DNA of 64,000 nt from Rhizomys pruinosus (GCA_009823505.1 VZQC01000565.1:639443-703442), one strand, 5' to 3'. Counted from the first letter of the stretch, positions 38,156 through 51,050 are shown. Notes: a model not told the origin generated them from the letters alone. Numbers and translations: made by a program.

Positions 38156-39034
38156 ACCATCTTTATGCTCTTAAGTTCTAGATGACTATGCCCTTGCTTT
38201 ATATGAATGAGTCTGTCTGCTCTTTAGTCATATGAGTATAAAACAGTCCATGCATCTTTCTTGCATAGACACATGGGATTGTGCTTAATTGCGGAAACCT
38301 TCATTCAGGTGATAGAACTCCTTTAAGTAAGATCTACTGATGGGGTTTCCTTAGAAATGCTAAATAACAAAGTTAGGAAGGCATTAGTTATTCCTAGATT
38401 TACCCCTTAAGTTAGTATGTCATTTAAAATTCCTGACCAGTATGTCTTAAATATTGAAGAATTCCATATAGAAAGTTTATAGATATTCTCACACAAGTAA
38501 GACTTCTCTCTATAAACCTTATGCAAACAGATATGGGGCTTAAAACTCACAGCTTAGAATCTACACCAATATAATACAGGTTTCATCACTTCTTACATGT
38601 TAAGCAATGATCATCCTATTATACATGACATGTACTGTGTAATATTAATAAATGTGCAGTGCTGTAAGAGGTCAAAATGTCTCACAAACACTTAAAACTT
38701 AGAAGGCTTCAGCAGGACAGTAACTATCTCAATTTCATATTCTCTCTTGTCCAATATTTCCTAAATGTTTTTAAAGAATCTTCAGAATGTTAAGCTCTGA
38801 TATTACCCAATAGATACAAATTTTAAATTATCCATAGAAAGGACCATGGCCTTCTGTGCATTTCAAGGTTCACACGATGTCTCTTATCATTAATGAGGAA
38901 CACTGAATTCTTCCCTTACTAATGCCACAGATTACCACTTGCGACCAATCATTTTTTTAGAAGCTTAACAAATGATATTTTGCACAGCTCTTCCATTTAA
39001 AAAGAAATCCTGGAGGCTTGGTGTCATTCGTGTT

Positions 39035-39130
39035 ATTGTTTACAGGGAGTTTTTGAGACAGGTATTCACTCTTTAATTCAGTTGGCCTGATATTCATTAT
39101 GCAGGCTTCGAACTCTGTGGATCAGGAATT
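39035..39130 (-). repeat. Remnant of a B1-class SINE
   Basis: 'tttttgagacaggtattcac', 'ttggcctgatattcattatg' and 'aggcttcgaactctgtgga' are minus-strand B1 landmarks. The remainder is lost. Confidence 0.6.
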
Positions 39131-39663
39131 AAATTGAAGTTCTTTTTCACCTATTTTCCACTACTTCATACAGGCATACAATGCACTTTTGTCATTTCCT
39201 TTCCTGCTGTTTGTCACAGCCCTTTCCTACTACTACTGAAGCCCTTCTTCACAACAAATCTGTCTCTTACTTTCACATTTTTTTTTCCTTTGACCTACTG
39301 AATTTAATTAAGATTTCTTCCCTAAGTACAGTTCTGGGCTATTTATTGGACCATAGGACAGTTATGAGTGGCTGTGAACTGAAGCAAATAACAATCTCTC
39401 TCCCAAGGAAACAGTAACTGTCAGTAAGTCATCAGGCAGAGGTAGGGCCCCTTGAACCCTTCCACCATCCGTGATGCAATGTTTAAGGCCTCAGGACCTT
39501 GAGTTTCTTATCCCTCTGCCCCATCATCCTGAGTGCTGGGATTCAGAGTTGTGTTCTGCTTACATTACTTTCCTCGAGGAATAAAGGTGTTGAAGAGACA
39601 TTTCCACAACTAGATGTGGAGCCCTCAGATAAAAGTTTTACTGTCCATTAAACGATACTACCA

Positions 39664-39830
39664 AGCCAGGGGTGGTGGCGCACGGCTTTAATCTTAGCAT
39701 TTGGGAGGCAGAGGCAGGCAGATCTTTGTGAGTTCAAGTCCAGCCTGGTCTACAGACTGAGTTCCAGGACAGTTGGGGCTACAGGGAGACCCTATCTCGA
39801 AAAGACAAAAAACAAACAAAAAAACAAAAC
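39664..39830 (+). repeat. B1 SINE
   Basis: Full-length B1 with an (AAAC)n-type tail. Flanks aacgatactacca (39651-39663) and aaccgatgctacca (ending 39850) are the target-site duplication. Confidence 0.96.
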
Positions 39831-39878
39831 AAAAATAACCGATGCTACCAATTTTATTCCTCTAGATAATGATTTTCT

Positions 39879-40138
39879 TTTTTTTCTTTTTTCTTTTTTT
39901 AACATTTTTATTTATTTTTGTATGTGTATGAATGTACTGTCTGCATGCAGGTTTGTGCACCCGTGTCATGCAATGCCGCGGAGGTCAGAAGAGGGTGTCG
40001 GATTCCCCTGGAACTGGAGTTCTCCTGGAATTGGAGTTACAGAAGGTTCTTATCCGCTATGTGGGTGCTGGGGACCAAACCCGGGTCCTCTGCAAGGGCA
40101 GTCGGTGCTCTTAACTGCTAGGCTATCTCTCCAGCCCC
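39879..40138 (-). repeat. B2 SINE, duplicated-core type
   Basis: Minus-strand young copy with an exact 16-bp target-site duplication, tagataatgattttct (39863-39878 and 40139-40154). It lies 70-85 bases from the Kcnt2 donor at 40223. Confidence 0.97.
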
Positions 40139-40155
40139 TAGATAATGATTTTCTA

Positions 40156-40326
<171 letters not shown>

Positions 40327-40734
40327 TTAATATGAGTTCACTACATTTTACCTTAAAGTAAGTTAAATTTACCTTAAGGAGTATTAGATGAAAATAAAAA
40401 TATTTTGAGTTGATGCAACATATACTTGGAGTAAATTGCAGGCCACAGAAATTGAGAATTGAATAAAACATAGTCCTGGTATTTCAGAAAAAAAGCTTTT
40501 GCTTTCTAATTTGAAAAAATCCAAATGTGTATAATATGTATAATTATTCATAGAGATGACTCAAAACATTAATTTTTAAAATGGTTTAATGTATAAAGTG
40601 ACACGAAAATAAGTTTTTCCCCAATATTTCAACATTTTCCTACTATAAGAATCGACTAGATTCAGGAAAGGTTTGCACTGGGCAGTGGCATCCTACATCT
40701 ACGTAAAAGGTAGCACCTGAAAATTAACTTTTAT

Positions 40735-40962
40735 TTTTTTTTTATTTTTTTTTAAATTAATTTTTATTGATGCTTTGTGCATTTCATACATTTTTTCCAA
40801 TTCAGTTCAGGCTTATTTCCCTTTCCCTCCCCCCTACCCCCACCCCATCCCAGATCATGCATTCTGCCATAACTGTCCTGCATCTTTCTCTCAGTTTTTT
40901 TTTTCATTTTTAGCTATAAGTGATAATCCATGAGTACAAGCATCCTTCATGCAAAATAACTT
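40735..40962 (-). mobile_element. LINE-1 3' end, 5'-truncated
   Basis: T-rich start, then 'attgatgctttgtgcatttc', 'ccaattcagttcaggcttat', a C-rich run and 'gcattctgccataactgtcc', the reverse complement of the tail at 42655-42806. It ends near 'agtacaagcatccttcat'. Confidence 0.88.
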
Positions 40963-42654
40963 TTAAGGAGCACTTCAGTCTTCTAAAACCTATGCTATGG
41001 AAATGATTTGTACAATCTGTACATACTCTGGACTAATGACTTTTACTAACCTTGCAACCAAAAAGTTACTGTTTGCAATGGAAACAAGCTCACAACGCCA
41101 AGTGCTCCTATTATGATCTGTTCTCATAATTCTGAGCCTCAGGATTCTTTCCTGCCCTCCACACAAATAGTGTATGAAACTGTGTATACGTATTTCACAT
41201 ATCAAACCAGTAAGCATTGCAAACAGCACTTTTCTCATGCAAACCATGAGAGAATTGAGAACTCTCTGTTTGTAGTTGTGTGTGTGTGTGGTATTCTAAG
41301 TCTAGGTATCAAAGGCCAAAATTTGTCTTGATAATTTCATGTTGGAGATTCTGTTTTAATAAATAAGCAAAGTTCCAAGAGAAATAGGAAGGAACTGCAG
41401 TTAGGGTCCACTCTTGGTCTTAAAATGGAGCTAGAGTCCAATCTGTTCTTTATTAAGTTATAGTCATCCATAGTATAGGGCAGAGCAGCAACACTCTTCT
41501 TTCTTATTTACCCATTTAGTCTCATTTTCCTTCAATTCATCACAAACCCAGGTTTAAACACCTTCTTTAAAGTTGAATATCATCTAATTCTTTTCTCTTC
41601 TGTCTAAAAGTATTTCTAGCCAAAGAGTTTAATTATTTCTCATTATCTTTTCCCTTCACCTTATAATAAAATGGAGGGGGAACAGAAAGCCAATTCTTCT
41701 TCACTTGATAATTTCTCCAGAAACATGTCGTTAAGCTGCAGTATTGTGAGGCAGCTCATTTGCATCTGCAGGCCTGCAAGCAGGCTCTCTCCCCTACAGA
41801 CTTATCCTCTCATATGTATTAAGAGAGTCCATGCAACACAAGCAGGCGCATAGCCCTATTTGTGTCTTCAAAGTCCTTAGTCAGATCTGTTTCCCTTGTT
41901 TATCAAATGAAAAGTCAGTTCAATTGAAATAAAGTAATTCTAATCCTAATATCGAGCTTAATTAGTTAAAATTTGTTATGGATACAAAAGCAGACTTGAG
42001 AGGACACATGGCTGTAAGCAATTTAGCAAAGGCCAATTCAGATTTGCTTCCTAGAATTATCAAATTTGTAAGAATGCACATCCATTCTTCAAATAGTGTC
42101 TGGAACCCACTACTGTGTATGTTATCAGGGGACATTTTTAACCAAAAATGTGATCATCTAAATATGAAAATTAAATAATTACAAATATAGAAAGCATGTC
42201 ACCTGGGAAAAACTAGAAGGCACAAAAATCTCTAAAACCTATGCAGAGTCACAGAATGGTTGTCTTATATCATGAGGTACCCAACATGATTAGAATAGGA
42301 TAACTTGGATAACATATCCCTGGATGCATCACTTAACAGAGCTAATATTAGAGAATAGGAGAATTATGAGTGATAACTGCTCAAGTTTGAAATTGCCACC
42401 ATTGTGAAACATAAATGTATTTAATGTACCAAAAACAAAATGAGAGCTTGCCACCCCTTGATGGGTTTCTTTCCTGATGAGTATAGACAGTGTCACACGT
42501 TATTGAGTCTCATATTAAAATGACGGCATAATCTCCATCTAATTATGAAATTATGCAAACTAAAACTCTTAATCTATAGGTCTCACTGTGTCAACGTTAT
42601 TACAGAGGAAGGAAATCAATACTAAAGCTCGATTTTATATATATAATGTATAAC

Positions 42655-42806
42655 TCACGGCAGAATGCATGATCTGGGATGGGTAGGGGTGGGGTGGGGG
42701 GAAGGGAAGGGGATATATGCCTGAACTGAATTGGAAAATGGTGTATGAAATACACAAAGCATCAATAAAAAAATAAAATAAAATAAAATAAAAATAAATA
42801 AATAAA
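42655..42806 (+). mobile_element. LINE-1 3' end, strongly 5'-truncated
   Basis: 'cggcagaatgcatgatctgg', G-rich run, 'gcctgaactgaattgg', 'cacaaagcatcaataaaa', then an (AAAAT)n tail. The imperfect flanks tataatgtata (42642) and aataatgtata (42807) suggest a target-site duplication. Confidence 0.9.
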
Positions 42807-42814
42807 AATAATGT

Positions 42815-42900
42815 ATATCTCTATATAAAATTATATATAAATCAAGCTTGTATAATATAATATAAATTTATATATATAATAATATATATATTATTTTACA
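42815..42900. repeat. AT-rich low-complexity tract
   Basis: Irregular TATA/ATAA sequence directly after the LINE-1 tail. Confidence 0.85.
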
Positions 42901-42944
42901 GACAAAGTACAACAAAAGGAATGCTCTTGATTTCTTTCTCTTTT

Positions 42945-43090
42945 TTTGTCTTTTTTGAGACAGGGTCTCCCTTTAGTCCCAGCTGGCCTGGAGCTCGCTC
43001 TGTAGATCAGGCTGGCCTTGAACTCACAGAGATCAACCTGCCTCTGCCTCCCAAGTGGGGATTAAAGGCAAGTGCCACCACGCCCTGCCT
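42945..43090 (-). repeat. B1 SINE
   Basis: Minus-strand B1 from 'tttgagacagggtctccctt' to 'gtgccaccacgccctgcc'. A 3-base gap shortens 'aagtgctaggatt' to 'aagtggggatt'. Confidence 0.95.
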
Positions 43091-43382
43091 TGCTTTTGAT
43101 TTCTTATCTTGAGTTCAGAAATACCAATCTTTGAGCATTTCTGTAAACCCAGTACCAGGGAAGCTGTGGCTTTAGGCTGATTACTGATAATATAGCATAA
43201 AGCTTGATTAATCTCATAATCTCTCCTCCCAGAATAAAGGGAGGGACAGTGGTGGTGGAGTCAATGTATGTTTTTGGGACCTTCCCCAGCGCCTAACATA
43301 GACTTGGATACTTGGTCTTGTTCTCTGATTACCTTTTCCAATACTTTCATGACCAGCTAATTGTCAAGATCCCTTCAGTAAC

Positions 43383-43505
43383 TACTTTCCAAATTCAAAG
43401 CCTCCTTCCCTCTCCCCGCAGTCCCCTCCCTTCCTCCTTCATTCCTGTTTCCATTCCTTTCTTCTCTCCTTTTCCGTGTCCTGTCTCTTTTGACCTTCCT
43501 TCCAA
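43383..43505. repeat. Pyrimidine-rich tract
   Basis: About 120 bases dominated by C and T on the plus strand (cctccttccctctccccgca ...), without a fixed repeat unit. Confidence 0.85.
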
Positions 43506-45389
43506 CTAACTTATCCGAATTTAATTTCCTTACAGAATTATGTTTTAAATAATACACTAGAGCAAATTGATTCTCATCATTTCTTAAAAATGTCATTTTT
43601 TTATTACAAGTTCATATCAAAGATAAAACTTGGAATCATTTTGCCACATTTATCCTAACACAGTGACAGTGATAGTTTTAATAAAAAATTAATTGCAATC
43701 CTTATTTGATGATATCTTCTATTGAAATATGTTCTCATTGTAAATTGTTTTATTTTTATGTTAGCTAGCAATATTTAATTCTTCATCTAAATACTTCTAT
43801 TTCTCAGACCTTTACTCCTTTGCATTTCATAACTTTGGTTGCATTTTTTAACATTATCCTTTGCTATATTAAATAGCAATTATGCTGAGGTCCCAAATAT
43901 ATTTTGTCCTTTCATGCTTGTTACTTGGATTTTTAGGAAAACAATTGTTTCATCTGGAAATATGATCCACTTGTCCTACTCCCATTCTGTGGTTTTGATA
44001 TTAGATTGACAACCAGTTTTGGGTAAAACTAAGTCAAATAACCATAGTATGCTTTTCTTACAAGAGGATGCTCCACTGCATTAGCAAACTACTGTTGACC
44101 TTTAACCTTGCAAAAGGTGCTTATATTCCCCTAATAGTCATATCAGGAATGAATGGATATTGTTATTAAAAATCTATCTGTATATGACAAATTCACTGCA
44201 CATCACTAACTTTCTTTTCACTTGTTGACTGCGTGTATAATTTTATTCATTAATATTCTAATAATTTCCATTATTCAATTGTTTTCATTATCTTGGAATA
44301 AGGTATCTTTACCATAATATTTCCTTAGGTAATTTACCACTTCATTCACTTTCTTGTGCTTTTTAGGAGACTCTTCTCTATAGACATAACAAATATTGCC
44401 GTGTTATCCCTCTTTAAATTACTGCATTTACTTCAAATATGAATTGAAAATCCTTCAGCTCTGAAAAAACTGGGATTACTGTGGAGATGGAGGAACAAAG
44501 CTATCATAAATCTTCCGTAATGATAATTGCCTTCATGCTCATTTTAATTTGTGACTTGTTCGCTATTTTCCTCTCATTCTGCTGCTCTTGAACTTGGATT
44601 TTGTATGAAAATCACCCAGGAGCTTGTTAAATTGCAATTTCCCTATCTTTCTCATAAGATTCTTATGTAATAAATTCATAAGGTAAGCCTTAGCATTTTT
44701 ATGACCCCCAAAAAAGCAATTCTGATCCAGATTGTCAACACACTGATCTTAGTGCAACATGATTTTGCCAGTTTTGAATGCTAGTGCCTTGAAACATATT
44801 CAGGATGTTAAGTTTTGAAGATATTGTCCTTTGGGTCTGAAATATATATATAGATAAATATCAAAGTATGTACTTCCTCTTTGTCTACTTGTGCCCACTT
44901 GGGGCAATCACTCCACATCTTGCTTGTCATTCTACAATATAGGTTATGGAGGGAGTCCCTGTATAAAATCTTGATTACTGCACTCAGGGCAAACAAACAC
45001 ATTGGTAACACTATCTGGAATTTTAGGTCATAGCAGACAGGATATGCATTTTAGCACTGATATTAATTATTTTCAGTGGTTTTCCTTTAGAAAATCTGCA
45101 TCTGGATGCCATAATGATATACGTGGCTCCCAGGGCAGGTCTCAGAGTTGTGGACTTTTCACTTCCACCTGTTTCTGTGCTTTTTCTGTTATTGTGCCCC
45201 CTAACTCCATGCTTGGGCTCCAACCTGATGAGTAAGGAAGAAAGGTCCAATCCCTCCACATTACAAAATGCTCTCTCGCACTATGTTCATCCCTGGAAAA
45301 CACTAAATTGTTCTCAGGAGCATAAAAATTTCAACCTTCCAGGTGGAATTCATTACTGCAAGCTTATTTCTGTTCTTTCCACAGACATC

Positions 45390-45650
45390 ATTATGAGTTA
45401 AGGTGTGACCGTCCCCACAAAATATACTTTGGAGTTTCTTTCCCCCATACTTTACAATGTGACTTTATTTGGATGTGGATATATTGCTGGCATAATCATT
45501 AAACTATGATGAAATGATATTGAACTAGAAGTGACCCTCAATCCAATATGACTAGTATCTTTGGAACAAGAAGTAAACCCGAACACAGAAACAGAGAGTG
45601 GAGAAAGATGCTCAGATGAAAACAAAGGGGGGGATTAGACTTACAATACC
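45390..45650. repeat. Possible ancient LTR (MaLR-like) remnant
   Basis: 'acaatgtgactttatttgg', 'cctcaatccaatatgactag' and 'acacagaaacagagagtgga' resemble a block common in old mammalian interspersed repeats. Family assignment is uncertain. Confidence 0.35.
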
Positions 45651-46143
45651 ACAATTCACATTACTGGCCAACCTACTGGCTTTTGAAATTTAAATTCTCT
45701 TCAGTTTAGAAACTCCTGTGCTCATGTGCATGTACCACTTTCATTTCCCTGATCTACTCTTTCCACTTCCCTATTGTATTCAAAATCATTAAATTTACTC
45801 TGTACCCACCCCAACTTCCCCTCCAAGACCAGTTAAGGCCCCGTGCCTATGCCCACCCAACCGTCATCCCATTCAGACCAGGGACTGTGCCCAGGTCTCT
45901 GGAGCTGCTTCAACTTCTGAATCAGACCAGGTAAGGCCCTGCAGGCACCTGGGAGGTGAGAAGACTGTGTGAGCCAAACCAGTGCCACCCAAACCCCTCG
46001 AGGCTTTATAGATAGAAATATGTAAGGTGACTCAGAGCACAAAGTAACAGAAGGGACAGCAAAACTTCCAACCTAGAGAAACAGGCCTTCAACCAAACAA
46101 AAAAGCATTTGAATTTTGTATCAGATTATAAACAACAAATTAA

Positions 46144-47200
46144 ATGCACATGCCAAGAGCACAAAGGAAAGTCAACAACATGGGAAGAGCAAATAATAAA
46201 TCCCCACCAAAACCTATCAGTCCTACAGAAGACTCCAACAATGACCTCTCCCTGGAGATAACCCAGGACACAGATTTTAAAAGAACCATAATAGTCATAC
46301 CCAAAGAAATCAAGGGAGAGAATAACAAACTCAGAAATTAAGTGAAAATATTGAAAAGATCCCATCCTGAAATGAAGCAGGAAACTGACCAGTGAATCAA
46401 GGATCTAGAAGGAGAGAATGACAAACTCAAAAGCGAACTAGAAATACTAAAGAAATCACAGGATGAAATGAAAAAGGAAACGGCAAACTCATCCAATCAG
46501 AAGGAAAAAAGGAATAAAGCCTCAGTAGCATGTGGGATGAAGCAGAAAACAGAATATCAACACTGGAAGACAAGGTGAAAGAAGTACAATGCTCAAACAA
46601 AGAGTATGAAAAATTTTTTAAATCACAAGAGTGGAACAATCAGAAAATAAGGCACACCATGAAAAAATCAAATCTCCACATCATAGGGATAGAGGACGGA
46701 GACGAATCTCAGGACAAAGGTATTGATCATATCTTCAACAGAATGATAGAAGAAAATTTCCCCAAACTGAAAAGTGATGAACCCATACAAATACAAGAAG
46801 CACAGAGAACACCAAATAGACAAGATCGGAAAAAGAATGCCCCATACTTAAAACATTAGATGCCCAAACAAAGGCAAATTATTGAAGGCCACAAGAGAAA
46901 AACAACAAGTTACATATAAAGGGAAACCCATCAGAATTACAGCTGACTTTTCCGTATAAACGATGAAAGGCAGAAGAACATGGGCCAAAATATTCCCAGT
47001 ATTAAACGACTTTAGATGCCAACCCAGATTAATATAACCAGCAAAAATGTCAATGACAGTTGAAGGAGAAGGAAAAAGCTTTCATGACATAAAATGCAAT
47101 AATTCATGTCCAGAAAACCAAACCTTCAGAAAATACTTGAAACAATTCAAAAGTCACAGGAAAGGAGCAACTATCCCCAAGCACTGTCTCAAAAAGAACC
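46144..47200 (+). pseudogene. LINE-1 ORF1 (element 1), broken
   Basis: ORF1 normally makes the LINE-1 RNA-binding, nucleic-acid-chaperone protein. Here the start MPRAQRKVNNMG is followed by a coiled-coil-like acidic/basic stretch, then the conserved ESQDKGIDHIFNRM and NFPKLKSDEPIQIQEAQRTP block of the RRM region (46700-46810). The C-terminal part, with the block PIRITADFS and later PAKMSMTVEGEGKSFHD, follows in a shifted frame. In-frame stops near 46340 and after 46856, plus at least one frameshift, prevent a product. Confidence 0.88.
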
Positions 47201-47289
47201 AAAACAAAAAAAAAAAAAAAAAAAGTATATCTGTAGAAATACAAACCTAGACAAAGAATGCAAACTGAAAATAAAGCAAAAGGAAGCAC

Positions 47290-48367
47290 CACAAACCTCT
47301 CAATAATAACCATAAATATTAAAGGGGTGCACTCCTCAGTCAAAAGACATAGACTAGGAGAATGGATTAGGAAACAGATCCCATCTATATGCTGTCTACA
47401 AGAAACCCATCTCATCCTCAAGGATAGACACCAACTTAAAGTGGACAGAAAAAAATATCTCAAGCAGATAGTACCAAAAAACAAGCAGGAGTTGTTATTC
47501 TAATATCAGACAAAATAGACTTCAAAGTAAAACTAATCAAAAGAGGCAAAGAGAGCCATTACATCCTTATCAAAGGAACAATTAACCATGAATATTTCAA
47601 AATCATGAGTATATGTGCACCAGATTCTGTTGCACTGAAATTTATAAACACAATTCTACAGCACCTCAAGGCACAGATTAATCCCAGCACACTCATAGTG
47701 GGGGGTTACAATACCCCACTGAGCCCATTAGATAGGTCAACTGGACAAAGAGTAAACGGAGACCACTGAACTGAACAATACAACAAATGGACCTTACAGA
47801 CATCTAATGAATATTCCACCCAAACACCAGAGAATATACTTTCTACTCAGCACCCACAGATCATTCTCCAAAATTGAACACATACTGAGATACAGAAAGA
47901 AAACTCTACAAATACAAAAGGATTGAAATAAGTCCATGCATTCTATCAGACCACAGTACAAAAATGCTCAATATCAACACCAGAATAAGCCCTAATATCT
48001 ACAAGAACAAATGGAAACTAAACAACACACTCCTTAATAATGAATGGGTCAAGGAAGAAATAAAGAAAGAAATAAAAACATTCCTGGAACTAAACAAAAA
48101 TAAAAGAAAATACAACACAGCAACACAGCAAAACTTATGAGATACTTTAAAAGGGGTCCTAAGTGGGAAGTCCTCTGTGCTTATATTTAAAAAGTAGAAA
48201 GAGGACAAATAAACAAACTAACACAGCAGCTAAAATCACCTGAAAGACAACAACAAATGAACCCTAAACCCAAGAGACAGGAAGAAATAACAAAAATCAG
48301 AGCAGAAATCAATGAAATAGAAGCAAAAGTAAACAATACAAAGAATTACTGAATCCAAAAGATGGTT

Positions 48368-48415
<48 letters not shown>

Positions 48416-50757
48416 GGAAAGAGCAATTCCAAATAAATAGAATTTGTGATGAAAAGGGAAACTCACAACAGACAAAAAGATCCAGATAATCATATGAGAA
48501 TACTTAAAAAACATATACTCCACTAAATTTGAAAAACCTAAGAAAATGAATATGATTAATATGATGAATACCTGTAATCCTGGAATTCACCAAACCTAAA
48601 CCAAGAAGATATTGACAGCTTAAACAGACTCCATAGTATATGAGGAAGTTGAAAATGTAATAAGAAACTAAAAAGAAGCCCAGCCCCAGAGAGTTTCATG
48701 ACAGAATTCTATAAAACATTTAAAGAGGACTTACAACCATTATTACTCAAACTGTTCAGAAGAATACAAGCAGAGGGAAATCTTCCAAATTCCTTTTATG
48801 AAGCCAGAATCACTCTAATACCAAAACCAAGCAAAGATACAACCAAAAAAGAAAACCTTAGATGATCTCATTAATGAACATAGATGCAAAAATTCACAAC
48901 AAAATACTTATATTTTGTTGTGTACAGACCCACATCAAAAAGATCATCCATCATAAGGCAGTTGGATTTATATCAGAGATGCAGGGATGGTTCAACATAC
49001 ATAAATCAATAAACCTCATAAAACACATAAATGAACTGAAAGACAAATATACAATCATCTCAACTGATGCAGAAAAAGCCCTTGACAATATACAACATCC
49101 CTTCATGCTTAAGGTCCTAGGGGGAATTGGACTGGAGGAAACATTCCTCAATGTATTCAAAGCCATATACAACACATCCACAGCCAACATCAACCTAACT
49201 AGACAAAAATTAGAAGCATTCCTGTTAAAGGCAGGAACCTGGCAAGGGTGCCCCCTATTGCCACTCCTCTTCTAAATAGTGCTTGAAACACTTGCTAGGG
49301 AAATAAGGCAAGAAAGAGAAATTAAAGGAGTAGTAATTGAAAAAGAGGAAGTTAAACTATCCCTCTTTGCAGATGATATGATAGTTTAAGGAATGCTAAA
49401 AACTCCACCAGAAAAACTCCTAGAAATGATTAAGAATTTTGGTAAAATGGTAGGATACAAAATTAACCTAGAAAAATCAGTAGCCTTTCTTTACACCAAC
49501 AACAAACAACTGTAGAAGGAATATAAGGAGACCTTCCCACTCACAATGGCCTAAAAAAATAAAATATCAAGGAACAAACTTAACCAAAGACATGAAAGAT
49601 CTCTACAACAAAAATTTCAAACACCAAAAGGAGATTGAAGAAGACATCAGAAGATGGAAAGATCTCCCAAGCTTATGGATTAGAAAACTTAATATAGCAA
49701 AAATGTCCATTCTACCCAAATTAATATACAGACTCAATGCAATTCCAATTAAAATCCCCAAGAGTTTCTTCACACACTTGGGAAAAAAAAATCCTTAAAT
49801 TTATATGGAGACACAAAAGACTTCAAATAGCCAAAGCAACCCTGAGCAAAAAGTGTAATACAGGGGGAATTTCTATACCAGATATCAAACTATACTACAG
49901 GGCTATAGTCATAAAAACTGCTCAGTACTGGCAGAAAAACAGGCCTGTTGATCAATGGAACAAAACTGAAAATCCAAATTTGAGCTCATACAATTTCAGC
50001 CACCTCATATTTGACAAAGGGGCCAAGAAGACTCAATGGAGGAAAGACAGCATCTTCAGCAAATGGTGCTGGCAAAACTGGATCGTCATTTGTAGAACGA
50101 CAAAATTAAACCCCTACCTCTCACCCTGTACAAAAACCAACTCTAAATGGATCAAAGATCTCAATGTGAAACCCAAAACTCTGAAGGTGATAGAAGAAAA
50201 TGTTTGCAGCAACCTACAAGACATAGGCATAGAAAAAGACTTTTTATATCAAAGAGCATCTATGCATGAAATAAGGTCAACGATTGACAAGTGGGATCTC
50301 ACTGAACTCAAAAGCTTCTGTACAGTGAAAGAAACAATCAGGGAAGTGAAGAGAAAACCCACAGAGTGGGAGGAAACCTTCATCAGTGATACATCTGACA
50401 GAGGACTAACATCCAGAGTATATAAACTACTCAAAAAAAGAAAGAAGTAAAAAATAAATGAAGCACTCAAAAGATGGAGTAGAGCTGAACAGAGACTTCT
50501 CAAATGAGAAAGTTAAGATGGCTAAGAAACATCTTAAAAAGTGTTCAACATCATTAATAATTAAGGGAATACAAATTAAAGCCACTTTAAGATATCATCT
50601 CACTCTGATAAGACTGGCTAAGATCAAGAAAACAGAAAGACACCAAATGCTGGAGAGTTTGTGGGGGAAAGGGAACACTCATCCACTGCTGGTGGGAATC
50701 TAGACTGGTACCACCACTATAAAAAGCACTGTGGAGAACCCTTAAAAGACTCAAAAT
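47290..50757 (+). pseudogene. LINE-1 ORF2 (element 1), broken and 3'-truncated
   Basis: ORF2 encodes the endonuclease and reverse transcriptase. The endonuclease start is visible as IITINIKGVHSSVKRHR and CCLQETHL (47303-47412). Reverse-transcriptase blocks include [17 protein letters not shown] (48961-49020), GTWQGCPL (49237-49260) and the catalytic FADDMIV (49366-49386), each interrupted nearby by stops. A (GAAA)n tract replaces coding sequence at 48370-48414. The longest open piece (49737-50450) covers the C-terminal region with KFIWRHKRLQIAKA and [13 protein letters not shown]. Compared with element 2, the last several hundred bases are missing. Confidence 0.9.
48370..48414. repeat. (GAAA)n microsatellite inside LINE-1 ORF2
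   Basis: About 11 GAAA units sit where element 2 has a coding stretch containing 'aaagaaggaaagagaaact', so the tract probably expanded from that purine-rich seed. Confidence 0.95.
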
Positions 50758-50761
50758 GGGG

Positions 50762-51050
50762 GTCTTCGGGGACAGTGAGGAAGCAATCAGCAGGCCCTTG
50801 GCTTCCACCACAGGCCAGGTAAGAGCTGGCCCACCCCGCTGGGAGCTCAGGTCTTCAGGGACACTGAGGCAGCAATCGGAGGCCCCTCAGCTTCTGCTGC
50901 AGTGCAGATAAGAGCCAGCCCACCCCTGGCTTGGGTCTTCAGGGACACTGAGGCAGCATGCATCTGTTCTACTTCCACTGCAGGCTAGGTAAGAGCTGAC
51001 TGAATTCACTGGTAACTTGGATATTTAGGGACACTGAGGCCACAGCCAGG
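50762..51050 (+). promoter_or_regulatory. LINE-1 5' tandem monomers (element 2)
   Basis: Units starting gtcttcrgggacastgaggm occur at 50762 (89 bp), 50851 (84 bp), 50935 (85 bp) and, incomplete, at about 51020. Each carries a ccaggtaagagc-like block. Rodent LINE-1 promoters are often built of 5' tandem monomers, though those of mouse are roughly 200 bp. A promoter role is inferred from position. Confidence 0.75.

Larger units (their letters stand above)
45827..50757 (+). mobile_element. LINE-1 element 1, defective, lacking its 3' end
   Basis: The layout is: a GC-richer 5' region (45827-46143) with gaccagttaaggcc and gaccaggtaaggcc 98 bp apart, ORF1 remains (46144-about 47200), a poly(A) stretch at 47206-47224, then ORF2 remains to 50757. 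The element stops inside the C-terminal ORF2 region with no 3' untranslated end or tail; the 5' monomers of element 2 begin right there. Many stops and frameshifts show it is dead. It is antisense to Kcnt2. Confidence 0.92.

Noticed and set aside
41750..41770. ATTTGCAT octamer as a regulatory site
   Set aside because: A single 8-bp match in 64 kb is expected by chance and has no supporting context.
49737..50450. Open reading frame of 237 codons on the plus strand
   Set aside because: This is the C-terminal ORF2 part of LINE-1 element 1. The rest of ORF2 is riddled with stops, so it is described as a pseudogene and not as a gene.
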